Part shown: piece after piece, positions 1-10,039 of the stretch
How positions within the stretch are numbered: the stretch's first letter is position 1
How the letters are laid out: the number at the start of each line of letters is the position of its first letter
NCBI GenBank assembly: GCA_025938935.1
Contig: JAPCWB010000001.1
Coordinates: 3,507,001-3,571,000 of the forward strand
Length of the DNA: 64,000 nt
Direction of reading: 5' to 3'
Source: Novosphingobium sp. MW5
GTDB taxonomy: Bacteria > Pseudomonadota > Alphaproteobacteria > Sphingomonadales > Sphingomonadaceae
Notes under the pieces: model-generated
What the model was told of the DNA's origin: nothing
What the model saw: the letters and a program-made list of their open reading frames with translations, nothing else
Databases searched by the model: none
Program-made: the position numbers and the translations under genes

Positions 1-1551
1 CAGGTCGGGAGTCGCCTGGTAGTCGAGCCCGAGTTTCCAGCTGAAATTGGTGTTCTTCTTGTTTTCGACAATGCGGCTGTTCGGCACGCCGAGGGTCACG
101 AAATAGTTCCGGACGTTCTCGGTGTTGTCCATGGAGACGTCGTCTCCGGTCACGCGCCCGCCTGCCGTCAGCTTGAGCTGCTCGGTCAGCTTGTAGCTGA
201 ACTGGGCAAATCCGGCGATGCTTTTGACGTCGTAAATGTAGTGGGCGTCCGAACCGATGAAGAGGGCGTTGCTGCGGGGACAAGCGGCGGGCGGCGCACC
301 GAGCACAGTCGCACCGACGCAGAACGGAAAGTTTGGCAGCAGGAAGCCCGGGAAGCCGTTGTTGCCACCGCGTCCCTCGTTATCGTCCAGGTGCGACTTG
401 AAGTAGTAGAAGCCCATCTGGCCGGACAGCGGCCCATCGTCTGGCAAGGCCAGGCGCAATTCGTTCGAGTACTGGTTGTACTTGGAATTGTTGAAGTTGA
501 AGTCGAAGTAGTTGACGGGAACAGGATCGGAATCGAACTGGAAGTTCAGCTTGTAGGTCTTCCACGCGAAGATATTGGAAAGCTCCATCCCGTTATCGAA
601 CTGGTAGGCAACCTTCGCCTGCAGACCGCCGCTGTCGCGGTCACGGAAGCTGGTCGAATTCGCGGCCACCAGCAGGTTGTTGTCAGCCGGAACAATGCCA
701 AGTGAGGCAAGCGTCGCGGTGTACTGGCTGTTGGAGCCGAGCGAACGCACCGGGGCGTCGAACTCGCCCGCCGTGCCCTGCGAGCGGAAGAATTCTCCGC
801 CGATGTTGATCGAAAGCGCTTCGGTGGGCTCGAAGCGCAGCTTGACCCTGACGCCGATCTGCTCAAGCCCGCGATCATCGCGGCCGGTTACGGTGCCGAG
901 CTGGCGAACAAGCGGATCCTGGTTCGAATAGAGCCCGGCAATGCGCAGCGCCGCCTTGTCTCCGAGCGGCGCGTTGATCGCACCGGTCATGCGGATGCCG
1001 AGCCCGTCGGTGCCGGGCCGCCAGCGGCTGGTACCTTCAGCTTCGACGAAGCCGCCGAATTCTCCCAGCTTGGGGCTGGCGGTGGTGATGTTGATCAGGC
1101 CGGCCGAAGCGTTCTTGCCAAACAACAGACCCTGCGGTCCGTTGAGGACTTCAACCCGCTCAAGATCGAAGAAGCCGTTGCCGCTGAGATGGTGGCTGCC
1201 GATGACCACTTCATCGACTGCCTGCGAGACGCTCTTTTCCACCGAGCCAAAGAACGATGCGGTGCCAACACCGCGCACCGAGAAGTTGTCGGATTCGGTC
1301 GATTGCAGGCTGGGCGTCAGCTTGGTGAGCTCGTGCAGTCCAGCGACGCCGCGGTCCGAAAGGGTTTCTGCGCTCACCACGGTCACGTTGAGCGGCACTG
1401 TCATTACGTTTTCTGCCCGGCGCTGCGCGGTGACGATAATGGCACCGTCGTCTGCGACATCATCATCGCCCGGCGTGCTTTGCGCCATTGCGGGGCTCGC
1501 GCTCAGCACGGTGCCCAGCATCAAACTTACGACATAAGGATTGAAACGCAT
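1..1551 (-). CDS. TonB-dependent receptor, N-terminal 517 residues (cut by window edge)
   Basis: An outer-membrane receptor that takes up a ligand using TonB/ExbBD energy. The frame is open from the ATG at 1551 to base 1, so the C-terminal part of the barrel is missing. Residues 1-23 form a signal peptide ending AMAQ. An IIVTAQRR segment starts the plug domain, which contains SVRGVGTASFFGSV and NGPQGLLFGKNASAG. Barrel-type sequence rich in aromatic and Asn residues follows. A GGGAGAAGAAGA tract lies just before the ATG. The gene is divergent from the efflux operon at 1978, which suggests the two may share control. The ligand cannot be read from the sequence. Confidence 0.93.
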   Translation of the reverse strand, partial: MRFNPYVVSLMLGTVLSASPAMAQSTPGDDDVADDGAIIVTAQRRAENVMTVPLNVTVVSAETLSDRGVAGLHELTKLTPSLQSTESDNFSVRGVGTASFFGSVEKSVSQAVDEVVIGSHHLSGNGFFDLERVEVLNGPQGLLFGKNASAGLINITTASPKLGEFGGFVEAEGTSRWRPGTDGLGIRMTGAINAPLGDKAALRIAGLYSNQDPLVRQLGTVTGRDDRGLEQIGVRVKLRFEPTEALSINIGGEFFRSQGTAGEFDAPVRSLGSNSQYTATLASLGIVPADNNLLVAANSTSFRDRDSGGLQAKVAYQFDNGMELSNIFAWKTYKLNFQFDSDPVPVNYFDFNFNNSKYNQYSNELRLALPDDGPLSGQMGFYYFKSHLDDNEGRGGNNGFPGFLLPNFPFCVGATVLGAPPAACPRSNALFIGSDAHYIYDVKSIAGFAQFSYKLTEQLKLTAGGRVTGDDVSMDNTENVRNYFVTLGVPNSRIVENKKNTNFSWKLGLDYQATPDL

Positions 1552-1977
1552 TCTTCTTCTCCCTCCCATTTTTGACAACGGCAACAACCCAAATTCGGCC
1601 CGTGCCGCGGCCCTATCTGATCGCTGATCAGTTAATTTGATCGCCGATTAATTTGACTGTACGGCTCTGTCAAGGGGTGGGGAGCCCGAACGCTTACGGA
1701 ACCCAGTCCCCACGTTGGAGCGTCTCGCTTCCTCGGCTCAGTCTGTTGGGTGGCAGGCCGCTGCGTTGCCGATTACGATCTGGGCTTCTGCGCTGGTGTG
1801 CCAATGCGATCATTTGGCAATGCGAAGGCATTTCCTCGCTTTTGGAGCCGCCCAAAATCTCCACGTTCAAACGATCTCGATTGCTTGGGAACAACAGCCC
1901 TTCGAGCGCTTTATGTGCAGTAGTGAACAGATGGCGTAGCGCTTTTTGCCTATCGCGAAACACATCAGGGGCCTGCC
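1552..1977. other. Intergenic region between receptor and efflux operon
   Basis: This 426-base divergent gap holds the 20-bp-spaced direct repeats at 1618-1650. Short open frames at 1694-1963 (minus) and 1715-1939 (plus) have no recognisable family, and I regard them as chance. No regulator gene of the MarR or TetR type that often accompanies such efflux operons is visible here. Confidence 0.6.
1618..1650. promoter_or_regulatory. Paired direct repeat, candidate operator
   Basis: The sequence TGATCGCTGAT at 1618 recurs as TGATCGCCGAT at 1638. Each copy is followed shortly by TTAATTTGA. The 20-bp period is close to two helical turns, so both copies face the same side of the DNA, as expected for a dimeric or tandem-binding regulator. 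The site is 67 bp upstream of the receptor ATG and about 330 bp upstream of the efflux operon. Function is inferred. Confidence 0.45.
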
Positions 1978-3651
1978 GTGGCGCAACCGGTAGCTTACGA
2001 ATTCAAGCCGCACGAGCGTCCGACGCTGCCGGGTTCGCCGGCCAATCCCGATCATCCGCGGCGACGCCGGCAGGCCTATCTGGGTATCGGCATTCTGATC
2101 GGACTGACGGGCGGCCTCGGAAACGCGCTGGTCGCAGTCAACCTGCCGTTTGCGCAAGGTACGCTGGGGCTCGATCCAGACCAGGCTGCGTGGCTCACTG
2201 CCGCTTATCTCATGACCAACACCACGGCGAACCTGGTGCTGATCAAGTATCGCCAGCAGTTCGGATTGCAGCCGTTCATTCGCTGGATGCTGGGTATCTA
2301 TGTCGCCGCGACGGTGCTCCACCTGCTGGTGCACGGGTTCTGGTCGGCAATCGCCGTGCGTGCGGCGGGCGGACTCGCCGGGGGCGCGCTATCAACGCTG
2401 ACCATTCTCTATGTCATGCAGGGCATGCCGCCCGCCAAGCGCCTTGGCGGCCTGATGATCGGCATTTCGGTGCCCCAGATCGCCGTTCCCCTGGCCCGCG
2501 TCCTTTCGCCCGGGCTGCTGCTGTCCGGCGACTGGCATATGCTCTACTGGTTCGAGCTCGGGCTGGCATTTGCCACGCTCGCGGCCGTCCTGGCGCTCCC
2601 CTTGCCGCCGAGCGAGCGCACGAAGGCTTTTGAAAAAGGCGACCTGCTGAGCATTGCATTGCTAGCCCCCGGCTTGTGTCTGATCATTGCGGTGCTGACC
2701 GAAGGCCGGATCCAGTGGTGGACCGAGCGGGCGTGGATGGGTTACGCCCTTGCAGCCGGTCTGGCTATGCTGGCGACAGCCTTCGTGATCGAACATTACC
2801 GGGCCAATCCGCTGATCAATACAAGGTGGCTGGGCACTCGCGAGATGCTGCGGCTGATGGCGGTGGCGGCCGCGGTGCGAGTGCTGCTGTCCGAGCAGGC
2901 TTTCGGCTCTGTGGGGCTGCTGACAGTCGTCGGCATGACCAACGAACAGATGGTGGGGCTGAACCTCGTCATCATTGCCGCGTCGATCGCGGGTCTGATC
3001 GTTGCCTTGCTGACCTTCAGGCCGGACAACGTCGCCCGTCCGATCACGATCTCACTCGTCCTGATCGCTGTCGGGGCCTTCCTCGATGTCGGCGCCACCA
3101 ATCTGACGCGGCCTGCCAATCTCTACCTCAGCCAGGCCCTGATCGGCTTTGCGAGCATCCTGTTCCTGGCGCAGGCCATGATCATTGGCCTGGCGCGAAC
3201 GCTTCTTGCAGGAGCAGGAAACCTGGTCAGCTTTACCGTGCTGTTCAGCATGAGCCAGGCGCTGGGCGGACTGGTCGGAACGGCGCTACTTGGCACGTTC
3301 CAGACGATCCGGGAAAAGATGCACTCGCACGACCTGGTGCAATCGATCGTCATGACCGATCCGCAGGTGGCCGCCCGGATCGCAGCTGGTGGGCGGGCTG
3401 TTGCCAGGACCGTCGGCGATCCCGCGCTGCGTGCAGCCGAGGGTGCGGCGATCCTGTCTCAGCAGGTTTCCCGCGAAGCCCAGATCCTCGCTTTCAACGA
3501 TGTTTTCATGCTCGTCGGAGTTCTCGCAGTCATAGCAGTGGCCTGGTCGATCCATGTGCGATGGTCGATCCGCCGCGCGGGCGCAGAATCTCCGGTCCTG
3601 ACTCTCCAGCGCCTTCAGCAGGCCGGTGCGACCGCGGCCGAAAAGGATTGA
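1978..3651 (+). CDS. MFS efflux transporter, DHA2 (EmrB/QacA-like)
   Basis: A 557-residue inner-membrane drug/proton antiporter, long enough for the 14-helix DHA2 class. Helices are visible from about residue 35 (GIGILIGLTGGLGNALVAV) to near residue 525. Motif-like features include DPDQAAWLTAAYLMTN near residue 65, in the place of the DHA2 helix-1/2 signature. The GTG at 1978 is preceded by AGGGG and is preferred. The stop is three bases before the next gene, a HlyD-type adaptor, and an outer-membrane factor follows, so the three form an EmrAB-TolC-like exporter. Substrate unknown. Confidence 0.9.
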   Translation: MAQPVAYEFKPHERPTLPGSPANPDHPRRRRQAYLGIGILIGLTGGLGNALVAVNLPFAQGTLGLDPDQAAWLTAAYLMTNTTANLVLIKYRQQFGLQPFIRWMLGIYVAATVLHLLVHGFWSAIAVRAAGGLAGGALSTLTILYVMQGMPPAKRLGGLMIGISVPQIAVPLARVLSPGLLLSGDWHMLYWFELGLAFATLAAVLALPLPPSERTKAFEKGDLLSIALLAPGLCLIIAVLTEGRIQWWTERAWMGYALAAGLAMLATAFVIEHYRANPLINTRWLGTREMLRLMAVAAAVRVLLSEQAFGSVGLLTVVGMTNEQMVGLNLVIIAASIAGLIVALLTFRPDNVARPITISLVLIAVGAFLDVGATNLTRPANLYLSQALIGFASILFLAQAMIIGLARTLLAGAGNLVSFTVLFSMSQALGGLVGTALLGTFQTIREKMHSHDLVQSIVMTDPQVAARIAAGGRAVARTVGDPALRAAEGAAILSQQVSREAQILAFNDVFMLVGVLAVIAVAWSIHVRWSIRRAGAESPVLTLQRLQQAGATAAEKD

Positions 3652-3654
3652 ACC

Positions 3655-4797
3655 ATGAGTGACGAAACACCCCCCGGCCCCGCGACCGGCCCGGAGCCCG
3701 CCATCCGGCCCACAGAGCAACCGGATGATGAACAGGGCCAGCAGGCAACCGAAGGCTGGGCGCCGCCTCGCCCCAGCCGGACACGGCTGGTTGCGATCGG
3801 ACTCGCAATTCTGGGGGCGGTACTGGTTGTGCTCTACGCATGGAACCTGCCGCCTTTCGCCGGCAGCACCCAATCGACGGACAACGCCTATGTGCGCGGC
3901 AAGGTCACGATCATCAGCCCGCAGGTCAGCGGCTATGTCACAGCCGTCCTGGTCAAGGACTTTGCCCAGGTCAAAAAGGGCCAGGTCATCGCGACGATCG
4001 ACAACCGGCAATATGTCGCCAAGGTCGAGCAGGCCCGCGCAAACCTTGCCGCCCAGAAGGCGGCTCTGGCCAATTCGCAGCAAAGCGAACGATCCCGCAA
4101 AGCAGCCCTGGGCGGACAGAGCGCCGCGATCATGAGCGCTCAGGCCCAGCTGGCAAAGGCACAGGCGGACATGGCCCGCGCCAATGCACTGGTCAGCGAC
4201 GGCTCGATCTCTGCGCGCGAGCGGGACCAGACCCGCGCGGCCTTGCGCGCTGCCGAAGCGTCGGTCGCCCAGGCGCAGGCTGCGCGGGGTGTTGGTGAAC
4301 AGGATGTGCGGAGCGTGCTGGTCGCCCGCGAGGGCCTTGGCGCAGCCGTCGAAGCGGCGGAGGCGCAACTCCACGCGGCTGAAGTCGACCTCGAAAACAC
4401 GGTGATCCGGGCGCCGGAAGACGGACAATTGTCCGAAGTAGGCGTGAGGATCGGCGCGTTGGTAACCGCCGGGACCCAGCTCATGTTCCTCGTACCAAAT
4501 GAGGTCTGGGTCATCGCCAATTTCAAGGAAAGCCAGACAGCCCGGATGGCAGTGGGGCAGCCTGCGTCATTCACGGTGGATGCATTGGCCGGAGCAAAAT
4601 TGACCGGGCGCGTCGAAAGCATCGCTCCTGCCGCGGGGTCCGAATTTGCCGTGCTCAAGGCAGACAACGCCACCGGCAACTTCGTCAAGGTTTCGCAGCG
4701 CATAGCCGTGCGCATCCGGATCGATCCGAGGCAGGAAGCGGCCAAACGGCTCCGGCCGGGAATGTCGGTCGAAGCGCAGGTGGTGACCGGATCATGA
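3655..4797 (+). CDS. HlyD/EmrA family membrane-fusion protein
   Basis: A 380-residue periplasmic adaptor that links the MFS pump to the outer-membrane factor. There is a proline-rich cytoplasmic N-terminus, then one membrane helix at about residues 43-62. A biotinyl-lipoyl-like half follows (STDNAYVRGKVTIISPQVSG), then a long Ala/Gln-rich coiled-coil hairpin at about 120-235. The second lipoyl half has VIRAPEDGQLSEVGVRIG, and a beta-barrel domain follows. Stop and next start overlap as ATGA at 4794-4797, so the genes are translationally coupled. Confidence 0.92.
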   Translation: MSDETPPGPATGPEPAIRPTEQPDDEQGQQATEGWAPPRPSRTRLVAIGLAILGAVLVVLYAWNLPPFAGSTQSTDNAYVRGKVTIISPQVSGYVTAVLVKDFAQVKKGQVIATIDNRQYVAKVEQARANLAAQKAALANSQQSERSRKAALGGQSAAIMSAQAQLAKAQADMARANALVSDGSISARERDQTRAALRAAEASVAQAQAARGVGEQDVRSVLVAREGLGAAVEAAEAQLHAAEVDLENTVIRAPEDGQLSEVGVRIGALVTAGTQLMFLVPNEVWVIANFKESQTARMAVGQPASFTVDALAGAKLTGRVESIAPAAGSEFAVLKADNATGNFVKVSQRIAVRIRIDPRQEAAKRLRPGMSVEAQVVTGS

Positions 4798-6170
4798 AGC
4801 TGGCTCGCTCATCGACGGCCCTCGCACTTGCCCTGGCACTTGCGCTGCAGGGATGCGCGGGTCCAGCGGTGAAGACGGCGCAAGTCGAACCGGTCGTGCC
4901 GCCGCCCACCTGGCGCGTCGACCTGGGCGTTGGCGTGCCCATTGAAAAGGACTGGTGGCTGTCGTTCGGTGACCCCGCGCTGGCTGCACTGGTAGAAGAC
5001 GCGCTGGCCAACAACCTTGACATCGCCATTGCCGGAGCGCGCGTACGCGAGGCGCGCGCGCAGCAGATGCTGGCGCGATCGGCCATGCTGCCGACGCTCG
5101 ACGCGGGAGTGGGAGCGACCGCATCGCGTAGCGTCAACGCCTTTGGCAAGCCGAGCGAGCAGGTCGCGGCCCAGCCGCAATTGCAGGCAGCCTGGGAAAT
5201 CGACCTGTTCGGCCGGCTTGCAGATCAGGAGAACGCGGCGAAATCGGGCTGGCTGGCCAGCCAGGCGGCTCGCGATGCAATCCGGCTGTCGGTCGCCTCG
5301 ACCACCGCGTCCGGATATATCACCTTGCTGGCGATCGATGACCGGCTCGAGGTAGCACGGCGCGCGGCAACCGTTCGCAAGGCATCGCGAGATCTGATCG
5401 CACGCCGGGTCAAGGTTGGTTATTCGCCCAAGCTTGAACTCGAACAGGCTGAAGCCGAGTACCAGTCAACGCTTCAGATCATTCCCGCGCTCGAACTGGC
5501 CCGCGCGCGGCAGGAAAACGCGCTCAGCCTGCTCGCTGGGAAGCTCCCTCAGGCGGTAAGACGCTCGTCCGGATTGTCGGCGCTCCGCGTGCCGCCGATG
5601 CCCGAGGCGCTTCCTTCGGAACTGCTGCGCCGCCGCCCCGACGTGGCGCAAGCCGAGTTTCAACTGGCCGCAACTGACAGCAACCTTGCTGCCGCGCGCA
5701 AGCGGTTCCTGCCGCAATTCCGCTTGTCTGCCTCGACCGGTGCAGCCTTTTCCAGCCTGCTTGCCAACCCTATCGGACTTTGGTCGCTGGGAGGCAGCAT
5801 TCTTGCCCCGCTCTTCGAAGGTGGCCGGTTGAAGGCTGGGGCCGAAGCGGCAGGGGCACAGCGCGATGCAGCCGCCTTCGCCTATCGCAAGACCGCGCTG
5901 ACGGCCTTCCGCGAAGTCAACGATGCGCTTGCCGGTGTCAGCCAGCTTGATGCGCAGGTACGCATCCAGGCCGCTCAGCGTGATGCCCTGGCAGAAGGGT
6001 ATCGCCTTGCCGCCAACCGGTACAGCGAAGGCTATTCGCCGCTTCTCGAACAACTCGATGCGCAGCGCGGGCTGCTTTCGGCGGAACTGGCGCTGATCCA
6101 GACGCGAAGCGATGCCATGAACGCCCGTGTTCTGCTGTACCAAGCCCTGGGCGGGGGCTGGTCCGGATAG
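4794..6170 (+). CDS. NodT-family efflux outer-membrane lipoprotein
   Basis: A 458-residue TolC-like channel. The signal sequence ends in the lipobox LQGC, so Cys21 is lipidated and anchors the protein. Two outer-membrane-efflux repeats follow, including ARVREARAQQMLARSAMLPT and the second-repeat ELLRRRPDVAQAEFQLAATD. It is the last gene of the 1978-6170 operon. A 65-base gap separates it from the convergent PepSY fusion. Confidence 0.93.
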   Translation: MKLARSSTALALALALALQGCAGPAVKTAQVEPVVPPPTWRVDLGVGVPIEKDWWLSFGDPALAALVEDALANNLDIAIAGARVREARAQQMLARSAMLPTLDAGVGATASRSVNAFGKPSEQVAAQPQLQAAWEIDLFGRLADQENAAKSGWLASQAARDAIRLSVASTTASGYITLLAIDDRLEVARRAATVRKASRDLIARRVKVGYSPKLELEQAEAEYQSTLQIIPALELARARQENALSLLAGKLPQAVRRSSGLSALRVPPMPEALPSELLRRRPDVAQAEFQLAATDSNLAAARKRFLPQFRLSASTGAAFSSLLANPIGLWSLGGSILAPLFEGGRLKAGAEAAGAQRDAAAFAYRKTALTAFREVNDALAGVSQLDAQVRIQAAQRDALAEGYRLAANRYSEGYSPLLEQLDAQRGLLSAELALIQTRSDAMNARVLLYQALGGGWSG

Positions 6171-6235
6171 TCCTGGACCAGACCGAGACGTCCGAAACGG
6201 GCCTCAGCAACAAGGCGGTCAGCGAAGCTCTCCCT

Positions 6236-8269
6236 TTAAAGGTCCAGGATAAGCTTGTCTGATCTCGCACGCGAGCAACAGGGGGTGAACTGGTCGTTTC
6301 GAGCGCGTTCTTCGTTCGAAAACAGCATGTCGCGATGCTCCACTTCGCCTTCCAGCACGCGGGTCAGGCAGGTGCCGCAGGTGCCCTGACTGCAGGAAGA
6401 AGGTATGTCGAAACCATGCTGGAGCAAGGCGTCCAGCGCCGTCTGGTCGGCGGCGACTTCGATGACCGCACCAGTGCTGGCAACGCATATCTCGAAAGGT
6501 CGGTCGGCCGAAGTGTCGAACTGGCTTGCGACGAAATATTCGCGGTGCAAGTGGTCTTCCGCCCAGCCCTTGGCGCGCGCTTCTTCGAACAGGCTGTCGT
6601 TAAGGCTGTTCGGACCGCAGACGTAGATCTGTGTCGTTCGTGGCAGGGCATCAAGCATGGCGCCAATGTCCAGTCGGTTCCCCGCAGCGCTTTCGTGCAG
6701 GACGACCTTCGAGGCGAAAGACGAGGCGGACAACCGCTCAAGGAACGCCGCCTCGCTGGGGTGGCGGAAGCAATAATGCAGCGTGAACTGCGAGGACGTC
6801 GCCGCGAGGCGCTCGGCCATGCACAGGATCGGCGTGATGCCGATGCCCCCGGCAACAAGCAGGCTTTCCTGCGCCTCATGGACCAGTTCGAAATGGTTCC
6901 GCGGCAGGCTGGCCTGAAGGATTGTGCCTTCCGGACAAGTTTCATGGATCAGTCTGGACCCGCCGCGCGATTGCTCGGCGCGCTGGACGGCGATCACATA
7001 GCGATGGGTCTCACCCGGCGGATTGCAGAGCGAATATTGGCGGATGATGCCCCCGTCCAGATGCAGGTCGATATGTGCGCCCGCGCTGAATGGCGGCAGG
7101 GGGCCGCCCTTGGCATGTTCGAATTCGAGCACGACGATTGAAGGGGTTTCCTGATGGCGCGAGACGAGGCGCAGCGGCAGCGTTGCCTCGCGTGCCTTGG
7201 GCCGCCTCCTGAAATAGGCGACTACCCCCGAATAGTATTGCACCGGCACCAGCAGGCTGCACAGCATTAGGGCGAGTTGGTAGGGAAGCCCGCCGACCAG
7301 CCCCATGTGCAGCACGAGAAAGTAGAGATAGACCTTCCGCCCCAGTGGCAGGTCAGTGGCATAGGGGATGCGCTTCAGCACCTTGCCGCTGACAGCGTCG
7401 AAGTAGAGATAGGACTTGGCCTGGACGTGCGGAGCGCCAGCCTCGATCACTTCGACGCGGATTGAATCGCCAGCCTTCTTGGGCAAGTTGATCGTGACCT
7501 TGCTCGCCCCCGGCATTTCGGCGGCAATCTGGCTGCGAAGGTCATCCAGCGATACCTTGCCGCTGCCTTTCGCCTCGTTCTTTGGAGCTTTCGGCGCGGC
7601 AACGCTGCTCGACGTGACGCTTGCCAGGATCGATTTGGCCCAATCGAACGATATGGGCAGCGCCGTAATCGTCAGCAGCAGCAACAGTATGACCGCATAG
7701 GCTCCCGCCGCACGGTGGAGGCTCAGCAGGCGTGCGGTGCGCGGCAGGTTGCGGTTGTAAGTCAAACCGGCACGCAGCGATGCGCGTGAGCGCGGCCACC
7801 AGAGGATCAGCCCGCCGATGACGATGGCGAGCAGGATGGCCAAATTGAATACTCCCGCCACCAGCCGCCCATTTTCTAGGAAATGGAAGCGGTGCAGCCA
7901 GTCCATCGTGCCGGTGACGCCGCCATATTCGTTTTGCACACCAAGCGCGCGTCCACTGCACGCGTCGAGGTAAACGTAATCGTCATTGGCGAACTCGACC
8001 GCGATCGATGCGGCGGGATCGTTTCGGATTTCGATGGCCTTCGGTTTCGACGAAGGAACCTGAGCCCGGGCGCTGTCAACCAGGACCTGAACCGGCAGCG
8101 GCTGGCTGCACGGCGCTGTCCGGGTCATGGCCGACATGAGCACGTCGTCGATCGGCGCACGGATCGCGAGCAGCGTTCCGGTCACGGCGAACAGCAACAT
8201 GGCGATGCCGACAGTGATGCCGGTCCAGGTGTGCATCCAGAGCAGCTTGCTGCGAAATCCGTTGGTCAT
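6236..8269 (-). CDS. PepSY-type membrane protein fused to FAD/NAD ferredoxin reductase and 2Fe-2S domain
   Basis: A 677-residue protein from the ATG at 8269. That start is preferred over 8398, which would overlap the upstream gene. The first ~365 residues are a PepSY-associated membrane domain: MHTWTG with a conserved His beside helix 1 and further helices near residues 135-160, 185-210 and 335-360. The rest is a phthalate-dioxygenase-reductase-like module. It has an FAD motif (RQYSLCNPP), an NAD motif (GGIGITPIL) and a C-terminal plant-type 2Fe-2S site (CSQGTCGTC plus a distal Cys). By analogy it would move electrons from cytoplasmic NAD(P)H to the membrane. The partner or metal substrate is unknown. 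Confidence 0.85.
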   Translation of the reverse strand: MTNGFRSKLLWMHTWTGITVGIAMLLFAVTGTLLAIRAPIDDVLMSAMTRTAPCSQPLPVQVLVDSARAQVPSSKPKAIEIRNDPAASIAVEFANDDYVYLDACSGRALGVQNEYGGVTGTMDWLHRFHFLENGRLVAGVFNLAILLAIVIGGLILWWPRSRASLRAGLTYNRNLPRTARLLSLHRAAGAYAVILLLLLTITALPISFDWAKSILASVTSSSVAAPKAPKNEAKGSGKVSLDDLRSQIAAEMPGASKVTINLPKKAGDSIRVEVIEAGAPHVQAKSYLYFDAVSGKVLKRIPYATDLPLGRKVYLYFLVLHMGLVGGLPYQLALMLCSLLVPVQYYSGVVAYFRRRPKAREATLPLRLVSRHQETPSIVVLEFEHAKGGPLPPFSAGAHIDLHLDGGIIRQYSLCNPPGETHRYVIAVQRAEQSRGGSRLIHETCPEGTILQASLPRNHFELVHEAQESLLVAGGIGITPILCMAERLAATSSQFTLHYCFRHPSEAAFLERLSASSFASKVVLHESAAGNRLDIGAMLDALPRTTQIYVCGPNSLNDSLFEEARAKGWAEDHLHREYFVASQFDTSADRPFEICVASTGAVIEVAADQTALDALLQHGFDIPSSCSQGTCGTCLTRVLEGEVEHRDMLFSNEERARNDQFTPCCSRARSDKLILDL

Positions 8270-8354
8270 CGGGCGGCACCCCCATCTGCGGCGCGCAGCG
8301 GGCCTGCGCTCCCGGATCGTGCCGATTGAGACTGGTCCATGAAATTTCTCCCCC

Positions 8355-9582
<1,228 letters not shown>

Positions 9583-9683
9583 TAGCAGTCGTTGAGAGCT
9601 GATTTGGCGAGCCCCGAAGCGGACGGTCGTTAAATCCCAACCGGCCGATGATTTGTGACCGCAGACCTGTTAGGCACGGCAGC

Positions 9684-10004
9684 ATGACCAACAGCCGCAA
9701 GCATTCCGGTATCGTCGACGTCGACGGGTTTCAATATGAATGGGAATTGCGGAGCGAGCCGCGGTGGAGCGAGTTTGAAGGCTGGAAAGGCATGACCGTC
9801 GCTTTGCAGCGCAAGCACACCCAGCGCGGAGCTTTGCTGGAATTCCCTCCGCTCCAGCGCTTGGTGAAAGGTATGCAACGAGGCCGCCTCCAGATCAGTG
9901 ACGCGATTGTTATCAGGGGCATTCAAGCAGCGTTACACGCCGGCTGGGATCCGGCTTCCCGAGGTAAGCCGATGGTTTTCGAAGTCGATGCTGATGGCAA
10001 CTAG
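9684..10004 (+). CDS. Small conserved hypothetical protein
   Basis: A 106-residue soluble protein starting MTNSRKHSGIVDVDGF. I do not recognise a named family. It has a compact beta-rich start (Tyr/Trp pairs, VDGFQYEWEL), a central basic stretch (LQRKHTQRGALLEF) and ends in GKPMVFEVDADGN. The ATG at 9684 is chosen over 9648 because the upstream residues look non-coding. The GC content is visibly lower than in neighbouring genes. It stands alone, convergent with rlmJ. Confidence 0.6.
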   Translation: MTNSRKHSGIVDVDGFQYEWELRSEPRWSEFEGWKGMTVALQRKHTQRGALLEFPPLQRLVKGMQRGRLQISDAIVIRGIQAALHAGWDPASRGKPMVFEVDADGN

Positions 10005-10039
10005 CCACAGGCTGCCGGGCGGAGGCACCAAGGGTTCTG

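Noticed and set aside
6170..6248. A 9-bp inverted repeat TCCTGGACC/GGTCCAGGA across a convergent gap
   Set aside because: The second arm is inside the last codons of the PepSY fusion, the spacing is 61 bases and no T-run follows. It is probably chance.
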